Assembly: GCA_035255845.1 (NCBI GenBank)
Contig: DATEZE010000176.1
Coordinates: 1-13,658, forward strand
Reading direction: 5' to 3'
Length of the DNA: 13,658 nucleotides
From: JALORV01 sp035255845
GTDB taxonomy: Bacteria; Pseudomonadota; Gammaproteobacteria; Burkholderiales; Burkholderiaceae_F
The position numbers and the translations under genes are program-made. This document shows positions 6,481 to 13,658 of the stretch, piece after piece. The stretch's first letter is position 1. Each line of letters opens with the position of its first letter. The notes beneath the pieces are model-generated. The model worked only from the letters and a program-made list of their open reading frames with translations, searched no databases and was not told the DNA's origin.

Positions 6481-7878
6481 CTATTGCGCCCCTTCCCCGA
6501 AGAGCACCACCCTTACCGTCTCGGCCAGGATCAGCACGTCGAGAACAAGAGAGTTGTTCTTGACATAGAAAAGATCGAACTGGAGCTTGCGCTGCGCATC
6601 CTCGATCGAGGAACCGTACGGATACCGGATCTGCGCCCATCCGGTCAGACCAGGTTTGACGCAGTGCCGCACATCGTAGAAGCGCACCTTTTCGCGCAAC
6701 TGTTCGACGAAGGTCGGCCGCTCGGGTCTCGGACCGACCAAACTCATGTCGCCATTCAGGACGTTGATCAACTGCGGCAGTTCGTCGATGCGAAGCCTGC
6801 GCAAGACGCGGCCCATCCGCGTCACGCGCGAGTCGCCTGCGGCTGCCCAGCGGGGAATGCCGTCGCCTTCGGCGTCCTTGCGCATCGTGCGCAGCTTGAG
6901 GATGTTGAACGTCCGGCCGGCCCGACCGGTGCGCTGCTGCGTAAAGAGAATCGGCAAGCCGTCATCCGCCGCGATGGCCAGCATCGCGATCAAGATCACC
7001 GGCAGGGCCAAAATCAGCAGAACCATGGCTGCGACGACATCGAACGCGCGCTTGACGAAGCGTCGCAACGCGCTTTGCTCAAAGCCCTCGCCGTAGATCA
7101 GCCAACTCGCCTTCAGCGAGTCCACGGGGACCTCGCCCCGCATGCGCTCATAAAAGGCCGACAGGTCGCAGACGGAAACCCCATTGATGCGACACTCGAG
7201 CAGGTCATTCATCGGCAATGCGCCGCCGCGCTGTTCCCGTACCGCAACAATCACCTCGTTGACGCGGAAGCGCTCGACAATCGCCTGCAACCGCAGGTCT
7301 GGTGTGAACACCGGCGCACGGCCGCTGCCGACGCCCTCGGCCTGATCCTGCTTTCCGGCAGTCGGATAGAACCCGACAACGACAGCGCCCCGCGGCCCGT
7401 ACTCCCGGATCAGTTCCTCGACCGCGTTCGCGTCCGGTCCGGTCCCGATGATCAGCGTGCGGCGCAGCCCGAAGCCGCTTGCTAGCGCGGCAACAAAGAT
7501 CGGACGTACCAGGATGACGCCGGAGAGAGTGAACAATGCTGCGTAGGGCAGCACGGCTCGCACGTTGTCGCCCTGCGGGAGCATGTCGAACAGGACAAAG
7601 CAGACCGGCACGGCGACGGCGACCGACAGCAGCGCGCGTGTGAAGACCACGGCCAGGGTCTTGCGTTCGCCATTGCGGAACAGACCGAACATGGTCCCGA
7701 CGGTTGTCGTTACCAACGCAAACTCGACCGCAAACACCCAGGCGGCGCGCGGAGCGGCACCGTACGGCCCGAGTTGTATAGACACTGCGAGCAGCATCGA
7801 TGTGATGCAGAACGCAGCAAACAGTGCCATGTCGGCGAATGAAGCGACCGACAGCGGGCGTCTCGAAATACTGATCAC
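6481..7878 (-). CDS. Undecaprenyl-phosphate sugar transferase (XrtA-system, TIGR03013/EpsB-like)
   Basis: This 465-residue polyprenyl-phosphate glycosylphosphotransferase starts repeat-unit synthesis by moving a sugar phosphate onto the lipid carrier at the inner membrane. The N-terminal half has four hydrophobic segments (about 13-36, 46-66, 81-98, 108-130) and a CoA-binding-like nucleotide fold beginning RTLIIGTGPDA (140-150). The catalytic bacterial sugar-transferase domain starts at KRAFDVVAAM (276) with a membrane-entering helix at about 281-303. It carries KLRTM (328-332), DELPQL (365-370), LVGPRPERP (380-388) and PGLTGWAQIRYPYG (409-422), all intact. The YPYG-containing C-terminal region is typical of the exosortase-associated subgroup. 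The start is GTG 7878 with AGGAAGGAA just upstream (7892-7884). The sugar transferred cannot be read from the sequence. The gene is isolated by a 462-bp gap upstream and 180 bp downstream. Confidence 0.94.
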   Translation of the reverse strand: MISISRRPLSVASFADMALFAAFCITSMLLAVSIQLGPYGAAPRAAWVFAVEFALVTTTVGTMFGLFRNGERKTLAVVFTRALLSVAVAVPVCFVLFDMLPQGDNVRAVLPYAALFTLSGVILVRPIFVAALASGFGLRRTLIIGTGPDANAVEELIREYGPRGAVVVGFYPTAGKQDQAEGVGSGRAPVFTPDLRLQAIVERFRVNEVIVAVREQRGGALPMNDLLECRINGVSVCDLSAFYERMRGEVPVDSLKASWLIYGEGFEQSALRRFVKRAFDVVAAMVLLILALPVILIAMLAIAADDGLPILFTQQRTGRAGRTFNILKLRTMRKDAEGDGIPRWAAAGDSRVTRMGRVLRRLRIDELPQLINVLNGDMSLVGPRPERPTFVEQLREKVRFYDVRHCVKPGLTGWAQIRYPYGSSIEDAQRKLQFDLFYVKNNSLVLDVLILAETVRVVLFGEGAQ

Positions 7879-8048
7879 AGCACTTCCTTCCTATTGCCCC
7901 CTTACGCGCCTAAGCGACGGGCGGGTCTTCAGTGGTCGTACTCTGGATGATCGAGATGTCAGTTGTGCGACAGCATCGTGTGATGGCGGTGCCTCTAGCT
8001 CGTTCTGGCATTGTCGGAAAAGTAAGAAAAGCTGCCCAGTGCAAGCCG

Positions 8049-8067
8049 TCGCTGGCACCGTGCCGGT
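8049..8067 (-). promoter_or_regulatory. Weaker candidate sigma-54 promoter upstream of the sugar transferase
   Basis: On the minus strand CCGGCACGGTGCCAGCG has GG at 8064-8063 and GC at 8052-8051, the correct N10 spacing. GGCACG is a perfect -24 half, but the -12 half reads CAGC in place of TTGC. The element coincides with a GGCACCGTGCC palindrome, which could explain part of the match. A start near 8040 would leave about 160 nt before the GTG at 7878. Confidence 0.3.
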
Positions 8068-8094
8068 TCTTCCTCTTGACTTGCCGAACGAGTT

Positions 8095-8113
8095 GGTGCA
8101 GCGAACGTGCACC
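8095..8113. repeat. Inverted repeat GGTGCA-N7-TGCACC
   Basis: Perfect 6-bp arms separated by 7 nt (8095-8100 and 8108-8113). It lies upstream of the sigma-54-like element at 8067-8049 when read on the minus strand, so it could be a protein-binding dyad. No T-run follows in either direction, so it is not a convincing terminator. Confidence 0.4.
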
Positions 8114-8302
8114 GAGGGCGAGGCGGAGCGCCGTCAGCTCCGTGCAGTCCTCGTTTTGTTGTGCTCCTCCTGTGACCGATGGCCGCTAATCCGGACGGGC
8201 AGCCTAGCCCAATGGCGACAATGTGATCAATGGCTGTTCGTCGGCTAAGAACGGCTTATTACGTAAACAGGTAACAGCGCCTTGGAGAAGGTGGAGCGAG
8301 CA

Positions 8303-8317
8303 CGACAGTTGCTGTCG
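8303..8317. repeat. Inverted repeat CGACAG-TTG-CTGTCG after the protease gene
   Basis: A 6-bp perfect stem with a 3-nt loop begins about 24 bp after the protease stop codon on the minus strand. It could act as a hairpin at the end of the prsT-protease transcript. There is no uridine tract after it, so intrinsic termination is doubtful. Confidence 0.3.
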
Positions 8318-8340
8318 GCGGCGCCTCCCATTGCGACATT

Positions 8341-9162
8341 TCAAGGGCGAACTTTGCCCAGGAGTTCCAGCAGGTAGCGCGATGGCATTGCATAGCTGAT
8401 GCCGGAGGGGTGGCTCAGCGCTGCCTCCTTGGTGCCTTTCACGAATACCATGTTTACGACTCCGACCACCTCGCCATTGGTGGGGTCGTATAGGGGGCTG
8501 CCGCTGTTTCCCGGGAACGCGGTCGCATCGAGCTGAAAGATCGGAAAGGCTGAATCGCGCAAGCGGCGGACCACCTTGGGATCCAGCTGACGGCCGCTTG
8601 CCGATGGCAACGCAACCGGTGCGATCGCCGCGACCAGCGCGCGATGCGTCGCCGGAAACAGCCCGATCACGCTGCCGATCGGAAACCCAGTGAACAGAAG
8701 ATCATCGCCCTCGGCAACCGAACTCGAGTCGCGAACCTTCATCGGGCGCAATGCCGCACCCTCCATCCTCAAGAGCGCCAGGTCGTGCTCAGCATCGACC
8801 AGAACCCGTGAGAGCCGTCGCATCGCCGGCCCCGATGCCTCTCCGGCCGGCAGCACAGCGACCAGCAGCTCGGGATCGGCGCCCCCGTCCAGAGTTGTCG
8901 GGATGACGTGGGCGTTGGTCGCCGCGAGCGTTCCATCGCCTACTGCGAAACCGGTCCCCGCAAAGCGAAATTGCGGCACGCGAGTCGCCTGGAAGGTGCC
9001 GATCGCGACGATGGATGGCTTGATCCGGGAGATGATCAGCGAGTGTTGCGCAGAAGCATCACTCGCCAGTGCCAACGCCGTCAGCGCGACAACCGCAAAA
9101 GCCACCGGGCGCGCAATCCGGTTTGCCGCGCACCACCGCGACAGACCGGCTAGAGCCGCCAC
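8341..9162 (-). CDS. Secreted trypsin-like serine protease (S1C/DegP-like, no PDZ)
   Basis: This 273-residue protein has a signal peptide (hydrophobic core AFAVVALTALALA, likely cleavage after ASDASA near 38) and one chymotrypsin-fold domain. The catalytic triad is visible: His85 in TNAHV, Asp127 in HDLALL and Ser220 in FPGNSGSP. The pattern GTGFAVGDGTLAATNAHV resembles DegP/HtrA-type proteases, but the chain ends shortly after the barrel and has no PDZ domain. It should act in the periplasm or outside the cell; the substrate is unknown. The GTG start at 9162 overlaps the dehydrogenase stop by 13 bp, with no clear Shine-Dalgarno, suggesting translational coupling. It is not one of the core exosortase-locus genes, so a role in processing envelope or PEP-CTERM proteins is only suggested by position. 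The start codon is moderately certain. Confidence 0.88.
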   Translation of the reverse strand: MAALAGLSRWCAANRIARPVAFAVVALTALALASDASAQHSLIISRIKPSIVAIGTFQATRVPQFRFAGTGFAVGDGTLAATNAHVIPTTLDGGADPELLVAVLPAGEASGPAMRRLSRVLVDAEHDLALLRMEGAALRPMKVRDSSSVAEGDDLLFTGFPIGSVIGLFPATHRALVAAIAPVALPSASGRQLDPKVVRRLRDSAFPIFQLDATAFPGNSGSPLYDPTNGEVVGVVNMVFVKGTKEAALSHPSGISYAMPSRYLLELLGKVRP

Positions 9163-10430
9163 ACCGTCAGGCCGCGCTCACGCAATCCGGCGGCGTCGGC
9201 CTGGCATTTGACGTCCACATACAGACCACCCGGGCACAGTTTGCCGACGAAATCATCGATTGGCCGGCGCTTGAACGCGTCGTGGGCCACCGCGGCCACG
9301 ATGGCCGATGCCCGCGGCAACTCGTCCCACGGCGTCAGTGTCACGCCATACTCGTGAACTGCCTCGGCAGGATCGGCCAGCGGATCATGGATGCTGACCC
9401 GAGCGCCGAAGGATTCGAGTTCGCGAACGATGTCGATGACCCGCGAATTGCGCAGGTCGGGACAGTTCTCCTTGAACGTCAGTCCGAGAACGATGACCTC
9501 GGCGTCCTTCACTTGCGAACCCGACTGGATCAACTGCTTCACGGTCTGTTCCGCGACGAAATGGCCCATGCCGTCGTTGATGCGCCGGCCCGCCAGGATG
9601 ACTTGCGGGTGATAGCCGAGCATGTCGGCCTTGTGCGTCAGGTAGTACGGATCGACCCCGATGCAGTGGCCGCCGACCAGTCCCGGCCGAAACGGCAGGA
9701 AGTTCCACTTGGTGCCGGCGGCCTGCAGCACCTCCATCGTGTCGATCCCGAGCCGATGGAAGATCAGCGCGAGTTCGTTCATTAGCGCGATGTTCAGGTC
9801 GCGCTGTGTGTTCTCGATCACCTTGGCGGCCTCGGCCACCTTGATGCTCGACGCACGGTGCACGCCCGCGCTGACGATCATCTGGTAGGTCCGCGCGACG
9901 CGCTCGAGGGTCTCCGGCGTGTCGCCGGAGACAACCTTGATGATCCGCGTCAGCGTGCGTTCGCGATCGCCAGGGTTGATCCGCTCGGGCGAATAGCCGA
10001 CGAAGAAATCGCGCTTCCATTTCATACCGGACTCGCGCTCGAGCAGCGGAATGCACACTTCCTCGGTCGCGCCCGGATACACGGTCGACTCGTATACGAC
10101 GGTTGTGCCCTTTTTCATGTGGCGCCCCACGGTGATACTGGCGCTCACGAGGGGCGAAAAGTCGGGCTGGTGCGCCAGGTCGATCGGCGTCGGTACCGCG
10201 ACGATGATGAAGTCGGCTTCGGCCAGCCGCTTTGGATCGGACGTCGGCTCCAACAGTTGCGCCGCCTTCAGGTCTTCGGTGCTGACCTCGCCGGTCGGAT
10301 CGACGTGCCGCTGATACGCCTCAATCTTCTTCGGCAGGAGGTCAAAACCGACTGTCCGCGTCTTCTTGCCGAACTCGACTGCCAGCGGCAGCCCCACGTA
10401 ACCTAGACCAACTATCCCGATGACCCCCAT
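9150..10430 (-). CDS. UDP-N-acetylhexosamine 6-dehydrogenase (TviB/WbpO-like nucleotide sugar dehydrogenase)
   Basis: This 426-residue NAD-dependent enzyme of the UDP-glucose/UDP-ManNAcA dehydrogenase superfamily oxidises C6 of a UDP-sugar to the uronic acid. The NAD-binding motif GIVGLGYVGLPLAVEF (5-20) starts the protein. Further signatures are VAVPTPID (78-85), YESTVYPGATEE (113-124), YSPERINPGD (146-155), and the catalytic cysteine C256 in GGHCIGVDPYYL. GLTFKENCPDLRNSR follows in the UDP-binding C-terminal domain. The overall pattern (PTPID, FFVGYSPERINPGD, HCIGVDPYYLTHKA) is that of the Vi-antigen TviB/WbpO group acting on UDP-GlcNAc or UDP-GalNAc, more than of UDP-glucose dehydrogenases. 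The substrate is therefore inferred. It lies 38 bp after prsT with only a distant AAGGGA upstream, and overlaps the protease gene. Confidence 0.92.
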   Translation of the reverse strand: MGVIGIVGLGYVGLPLAVEFGKKTRTVGFDLLPKKIEAYQRHVDPTGEVSTEDLKAAQLLEPTSDPKRLAEADFIIVAVPTPIDLAHQPDFSPLVSASITVGRHMKKGTTVVYESTVYPGATEEVCIPLLERESGMKWKRDFFVGYSPERINPGDRERTLTRIIKVVSGDTPETLERVARTYQMIVSAGVHRASSIKVAEAAKVIENTQRDLNIALMNELALIFHRLGIDTMEVLQAAGTKWNFLPFRPGLVGGHCIGVDPYYLTHKADMLGYHPQVILAGRRINDGMGHFVAEQTVKQLIQSGSQVKDAEVIVLGLTFKENCPDLRNSRVIDIVRELESFGARVSIHDPLADPAEAVHEYGVTLTPWDELPRASAIVAAVAHDAFKRRPIDDFVGKLCPGGLYVDVKCQADAAGLRERGLTVWRL

Positions 10431-10468
10431 GACCGACCGTGTTCCCTTGTTGTTGGCTTCTTTGTCGT

Positions 10469-13270
10469 TTACTTCTGCTTGAGCAGCGCTGCGAGTTCTG
10501 CCTTGCCATCGAACTCTTCGGCGACCGATTGCAGTTGCGCGAGCTGTTTTTGCGCCTCTTCGTTGCGTCCGGCCTTGATGAGGGCCTTGGCATAGTTAAG
10601 ACGAATGTCGTGCCGTGTCGGGGCAAGCGCCACGGATCGACTGAGATATTCGGCGCCCTTGGCCGCATCACCGCGCGCTGTCAGCAGTACTCCGATGGTG
10701 TCAAGCACCATCGGGCTTTCGGGCGCCAGCTTCAGGGCCCGCTCCGCGTAACCCAGCGCCTTCGGATCGCCCAGCTGGCCCAGCGCCCACGCCAGGTTGT
10801 TCAGCGCTGCGACATTGTCAGGCTGCAGCGCGATCAGCGCCTGGTAGTGCGTCACTGCCCCCTTCAGATCGCGCGTTCGCAGCGCCTGTTCGGCAACGTA
10901 GGTCCGGAACACTGCGTCATCCGGGTGGCTCGAAAGCCAGCGGCGCGCCCATGCGTCTGTTTCGCCCGCTTTGGCCGCCCCCGTCAATACGCCGTGGAGC
11001 TTGATGGCGAGCGCGGAGGAATTCGGATCGATCTTGAGCCCCTCGCGGTAGGCACGCTCGGCCGCGCTCCATTGCTTTGACGCCGCATAAACGTCGCCTT
11101 CGAGCACGAACCCCGCCGGATTGCGCGGCGCCGCGACCTGCAGCGCACGCGCCTGCTTCAGCGCCTCTTCCGACTGGCCCTTCATCAGATAGCCCAGGAC
11201 CAGATCGCGAGCGACGCCGGGGTCCGCAGGCGCGATTCGTTGAGCCCGCAGCAACGCCTCGATCGCCTTGTCGATCTCCTTCTGGCTGACATACACCGCG
11301 GCCAGACGCAGCAAAGGAACGGTCGACTGTGGCTCCAGCGCCGCCAGTCGATTGAACGACTCGATGGCCTGGTTGGACTCGCCGGCCGCCCATTGAGCGC
11401 GCCCGAGCGCATCGAGCAACCGCGGATCCCGAGTTCCGCCGGCGCCGGCATCTTGGGCCGCGTTCAGAGCTGCGCGGGCATCCTTCGCCTGCAGATACGC
11501 ATTGACGAGCGCCACCCGGGCCGCAACCGAATCCGGCCGAGCGGTGACCGCGCGCTGCAGCACGCTAATGATTTCCGCAGGTGGCGCCTTGATGGCGCCC
11601 AGTACATCGGCGAGCGCAAGGTAGGCAAGATCGTTCTTCGGATCCTTCGCGATCACAGCATCGAACCGACCGCGCGCGTCGGCCGGTTTGTTTTCTGCCA
11701 GGTCCAGCCTGGCGAGCCCGGCGGCCGCGGGCAATAACTGTGGGTTGAGTTCGAGCGCCTTCGTGTAGGCCGCGCGCGAGTCCCGGTATTCCTTGCGCGC
11801 CAGCTGCACGGACCCGAGGACCTGGTAAGCAAGCGCATTGTTCGGCTCCTTCTTGACGAGCCCCTGCGCTACCGCGAGCGCGCGGCCGCTCTCGCCTTTG
11901 CGCATATAGCCGGCGATCAGCGCCATATCGGCCTGGATCGGCGCACCCGGATCACCGCTGGCCGCCTCGAGCCGGCGAATCCCACCTTCGACATCGCCCG
12001 TCGCAAGCGCAATCTGTCCGAGGCGCACCTGCGCCAGCGATTTCTGCGACTGGGACTGGGAGGCGGCCTCAAAGTATTGGGCCGACTGCTTGATATCGCC
12101 ATTCGCGAAATACGCCTCGCCCGCCAGCATCAGGGTGGCGGCGTCGATCCGCGTGTTGCGTCCGAGTAGTGGCTGCATCACGTCGACGGCGCGCGCTGGC
12201 TGACCCGACGCGAGATAGCTGCGCGCGAGCAGCGTGCGTGCGCCGCTGTGCTGCGGCGCGAGTCCGATGGCCCGCTGCAGCATCGACTCGGCGGTCGCAT
12301 AGTGTTTCTCCTGCAGTTCGACACCGCCCGCCAGCACCAGGGATGGCACATGCTCGGGGGCACTCTTGAGGATCTGCTGCGTCAGTTCACGAGCCTTGCC
12401 GTACTCATTGCGGCCAACGGCGAGAAGCGCCTCGAAGTAGGTCAGGCGCAAGTCGCCGCCACGACGGGCGCGCGCCTCCTTGATCTGCTGCGCGGCCGCG
12501 TCGAACTCACGATCGCCGATCAGCAGCGAAATCAATTCGAAGCGCGCGTAGGCGGCCGACGGTTCCGCTGCAATCGCCTGCTGCAATGACGCCCGCGCAC
12601 CCGCCCGGTTGCCCGCGACCAACTGCAATTCAGCCTGCAGCGACAGCGCTTCCGCTGAAGCGGGATGCGCACCGACCAGCCGCGCCACTGCCGCCTGGGC
12701 TTCTTCCAACTTTCCTTCCATGGCGGTCAGCCGGATCAGGCCGAGCTGCGCGCGGACATTGTCTGGATCCGCCGTCGTGGCAGCCTTGAACGAGGCGGCC
12801 GCATCGCTGAAGTTGCGCAACCTCACCTGCGCCTCGCCGACGCGGGCACGCAGTTGCGCCTCTGCCTTTGCCTCGCCGAGCTTCGTTTCGGCGAATTCGG
12901 CGATGACCTTATCCGGCTCGCCGCTATCCAGCAGCGCTTGCGCGAGCAGCGGAGCGACCTGCTCAGGCGCGGCCCCATTGCGGCTGGCGCGGCGCAATTC
13001 CTTCTCCGCGCTGGTCGGGTCGCCGACGGCGAGAGAGGCCTGGCCGAGCAGCAGGCGCGCCTCGGCGTTGTCCGGCTGCTTCTGCACCGCATTCTTCAGT
13101 TGGATGATTGCGGCCTGCGTGTCACCCCGCGCCTGGTAGTCGCGGGCAGACCGGATGAGATCGGCGGGCGTCTCGTTCTGGCATCCCGTCGCGACGAGGA
13201 GCACTAGACACAGCGCCGGGGAGACGCCGCACGAACGCAAGCGCGCGGACATCAACGTCTTCAAATGCAT
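10469..13270 (-). CDS. prsT: PEP-CTERM system TPR-repeat lipoprotein PrsT
   Basis: This 933-residue protein has a lipoprotein signal (hydrophobic SPALCLVLLVATGC, lipobox cysteine C30) and then an almost unbroken array of tetratricopeptide helices to the C-terminus. Typical units include GDTQAAIIQLKNAVQKQPDN near residue 50, and NVAALNNLAWAL at 819-830, followed by further units to about 918. The first segment after the cysteine (ETPADLIRSARDYQARGD) and the total length match the large TPR lipoproteins found next to prsR in exosortase loci. It is probably membrane-anchored on the periplasmic side and serves as a scaffold for the polysaccharide or PEP-CTERM machinery; its exact role is unproven. 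The ATG at 13270 is supported by AAGGAG 6 nt upstream; the ATG at residue 7 has no ribosome site. It begins 10 bp after prsR. Confidence 0.95.
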   Translation of the reverse strand: MHLKTLMSARLRSCGVSPALCLVLLVATGCQNETPADLIRSARDYQARGDTQAAIIQLKNAVQKQPDNAEARLLLGQASLAVGDPTSAEKELRRASRNGAAPEQVAPLLAQALLDSGEPDKVIAEFAETKLGEAKAEAQLRARVGEAQVRLRNFSDAAASFKAATTADPDNVRAQLGLIRLTAMEGKLEEAQAAVARLVGAHPASAEALSLQAELQLVAGNRAGARASLQQAIAAEPSAAYARFELISLLIGDREFDAAAQQIKEARARRGGDLRLTYFEALLAVGRNEYGKARELTQQILKSAPEHVPSLVLAGGVELQEKHYATAESMLQRAIGLAPQHSGARTLLARSYLASGQPARAVDVMQPLLGRNTRIDAATLMLAGEAYFANGDIKQSAQYFEAASQSQSQKSLAQVRLGQIALATGDVEGGIRRLEAASGDPGAPIQADMALIAGYMRKGESGRALAVAQGLVKKEPNNALAYQVLGSVQLARKEYRDSRAAYTKALELNPQLLPAAAGLARLDLAENKPADARGRFDAVIAKDPKNDLAYLALADVLGAIKAPPAEIISVLQRAVTARPDSVAARVALVNAYLQAKDARAALNAAQDAGAGGTRDPRLLDALGRAQWAAGESNQAIESFNRLAALEPQSTVPLLRLAAVYVSQKEIDKAIEALLRAQRIAPADPGVARDLVLGYLMKGQSEEALKQARALQVAAPRNPAGFVLEGDVYAASKQWSAAERAYREGLKIDPNSSALAIKLHGVLTGAAKAGETDAWARRWLSSHPDDAVFRTYVAEQALRTRDLKGAVTHYQALIALQPDNVAALNNLAWALGQLGDPKALGYAERALKLAPESPMVLDTIGVLLTARGDAAKGAEYLSRSVALAPTRHDIRLNYAKALIKAGRNEEAQKQLAQLQSVAEEFDGKAELAALLKQK

Positions 13271-13276
13271 GAAGTG

Positions 13277-13282
13277 CTCCTT
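13277..13282 (-). promoter_or_regulatory. Ribosome-binding site of prsT overlapping the prsR stop
   Basis: AAGGAG lies 6 nt before the prsT ATG, and its first two bases are part of the TAA stop of prsR. This fixes the prsT start and implies one transcript for both genes. Confidence 0.8.
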
Positions 13283-13658
13283 ACGCTTCCTGCTTGCGCA
13301 TGCCGAAGCGATTCAGCAGGTCGTACAGGGTCGGGCGACTGATGCCGAGCAGGTCGGCGGCCTTGGACAAATTCCCATTGGCACGCGCGAGCGCGCGCAC
13401 GACCTCGCGCCGCTCGGCTGCGTCCCGGGCTTCGCGCAGGTTCAGCGGCTCGTTCTCTGCACTCGAGGCTTCGAGCGCGAGGTCGCTCGCCTGGATGATC
13501 TGGCCCTCGGCGAGAATCACAGCGCGCTTGATCACGTTTTCGAGTTCACGGACATTGCCGGGCCAGCGATGGCGCTCGACGGCGGCGATCGCCTCGTCGC
13601 TGATGCCGAGCCGGCCGCGCTTCATGTCGTCTGCGAAACGTCGCACCAGTGTATGGGC
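13281..13658 (-). CDS. prsR: PEP-CTERM-box sigma-54 response regulator PrsR, C-terminal part
   Basis: The gene runs off the right edge; 125 residues are visible, reading in frame to the end of the window (AHTLVRRFADDMKRG...). The segment RWPGNVRELENVIKRAVI is the hallmark end of the AAA+ sigma-54 interaction domain. A linker follows, then a Fis-type helix-turn-helix with ANGNLSKAADLLGISRPTLYDLLNRFG near the C-terminus, which would bind enhancer DNA. Together with the directly following prsT this identifies the NtrC-family activator of exosortase loci. The receiver domain and most of the ATPase domain lie outside the window, so phosphorylation and Walker residues cannot be checked. A GTG at 13646 is internal, not the start. 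It is expected to activate RpoN-dependent promoters of PEP-CTERM genes in response to the PrsK sensor kinase. Confidence 0.92.
   Translation of the reverse strand, partial: AHTLVRRFADDMKRGRLGISDEAIAAVERHRWPGNVRELENVIKRAVILAEGQIIQASDLALEASSAENEPLNLREARDAAERREVVRALARANGNLSKAADLLGISRPTLYDLLNRFGMRKQEA

Larger units (their letters stand above)
7879..8340. other. 462-bp gap without a convincing gene; dyads and a candidate promoter
   Basis: No reading frame here looks like a protein; the frames that span it are low-complexity or read-through of the antisense of the sugar transferase. Visible contents are a GGCACCGTGCC palindrome (8054-8064) overlapping a sigma-54-like element, GGTGCA-N7-TGCACC (8095-8113), CGACAG-TTG-CTGTCG (8303-8317) just after the protease stop, and an AT-richer patch at about 8245-8275. 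It is plausibly the promoter/leader of the sugar transferase, possibly with an operator; a small RNA cannot be excluded by eye. Confidence 0.55.

Noticed and set aside
6349..7485. Plus-strand open frame (378 codons) opposite the sugar transferase
   Set aside because: Antisense to a gene with all catalytic motifs; no recognisable protein features.
7891..8112. Minus-strand 73-codon frame in the 462-bp gap
   Set aside because: No Shine-Dalgarno, no signal peptide or membrane segment, unusual composition, and it overlaps the sigma-54-like element; not credible as a gene.
7565..8248. Plus-strand open frame extending into the 462-bp gap
   Set aside because: Its first half is antisense to the sugar transferase and the part in the gap is low-complexity with many Cys/Ser/Arg; no ribosome site or family resemblance.
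13644..13646. GTG as the start of a short 121-residue regulator
   Set aside because: The frame stays open to the window edge and the sequence begins inside the sigma-54 activator domain, so this is the tail of a larger PrsR.
1..13658. CRISPR arrays, tRNA/rRNA genes, insertion sequences, att sites
   Set aside because: No regularly spaced repeats, no tRNA-like cloverleaf, no transposase or integrase reading frame and no terminal inverted repeats were seen.

Overview
The window is part of an exopolysaccharide/PEP-CTERM protein-sorting locus of the XrtA (EpsH) exosortase type. Every recognisable gene lies on the minus strand, so transcription runs from high to low coordinates. High GC, strong GC-rich third codon positions and the particular gene set fit a Gram-negative proteobacterium. 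A betaproteobacterium (Burkholderiales, Rhodocyclales or Nitrosomonadales type) is most likely, but this is inferred from families and not shown by a marker gene.

Layout in transcription order. Regulatory and lipoprotein part: the C-terminus of the sigma-54 activator PrsR (13658-13281, cut by the window edge), then the large TPR lipoprotein PrsT (13270-10469). Sugar-precursor and protease part: a TviB/WbpO-type UDP-N-acetylhexosamine 6-dehydrogenase (10430-9150) overlapping a small secreted trypsin-like serine protease (9162-8341). A 462-bp non-coding gap (8340-7879) follows. Polysaccharide part: the initiating sugar-phosphate transferase (7878-6481), a 180-bp leader with a sigma-54-like promoter, then a tight run of outer-membrane export lipoprotein (6300-5683), Wzz-like chain-length protein (5631-4078), tyrosine autokinase (GTG start, 4066-3029), beta-barrel outer-membrane protein (3007-1367), ExeA-like ATPase (1360-302) and the N-terminus of a DUF3473-type polysaccharide deacetylase (305-1, cut by the window edge).

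How they work together (family knowledge plus inference): the membrane transferase loads the first sugar phosphate on undecaprenyl phosphate. The Wzz-like protein and the tyrosine kinase form the inner-membrane polymerisation/export control pair. The export lipoprotein, and probably the beta-barrel, take the polymer through the envelope. The deacetylase trims N-acetyl groups, and the dehydrogenase supplies a uronic-acid amino sugar. PrsR with RpoN is the likely regulator. The exosortase XrtA, the PrsK sensor kinase, other glycosyltransferases, flippase/polymerase and PEP-CTERM substrates are not in this window and would be expected just outside it.

Most of the system is known. The parts worth a second look are the dehydrogenase-protease pair placed between prsT and the polysaccharide operon, the 462-bp gap with several dyads, and two sigma-54-like elements upstream of the two polysaccharide transcription segments. 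No RNA genes, insertion sequences or CRISPR arrays were seen.
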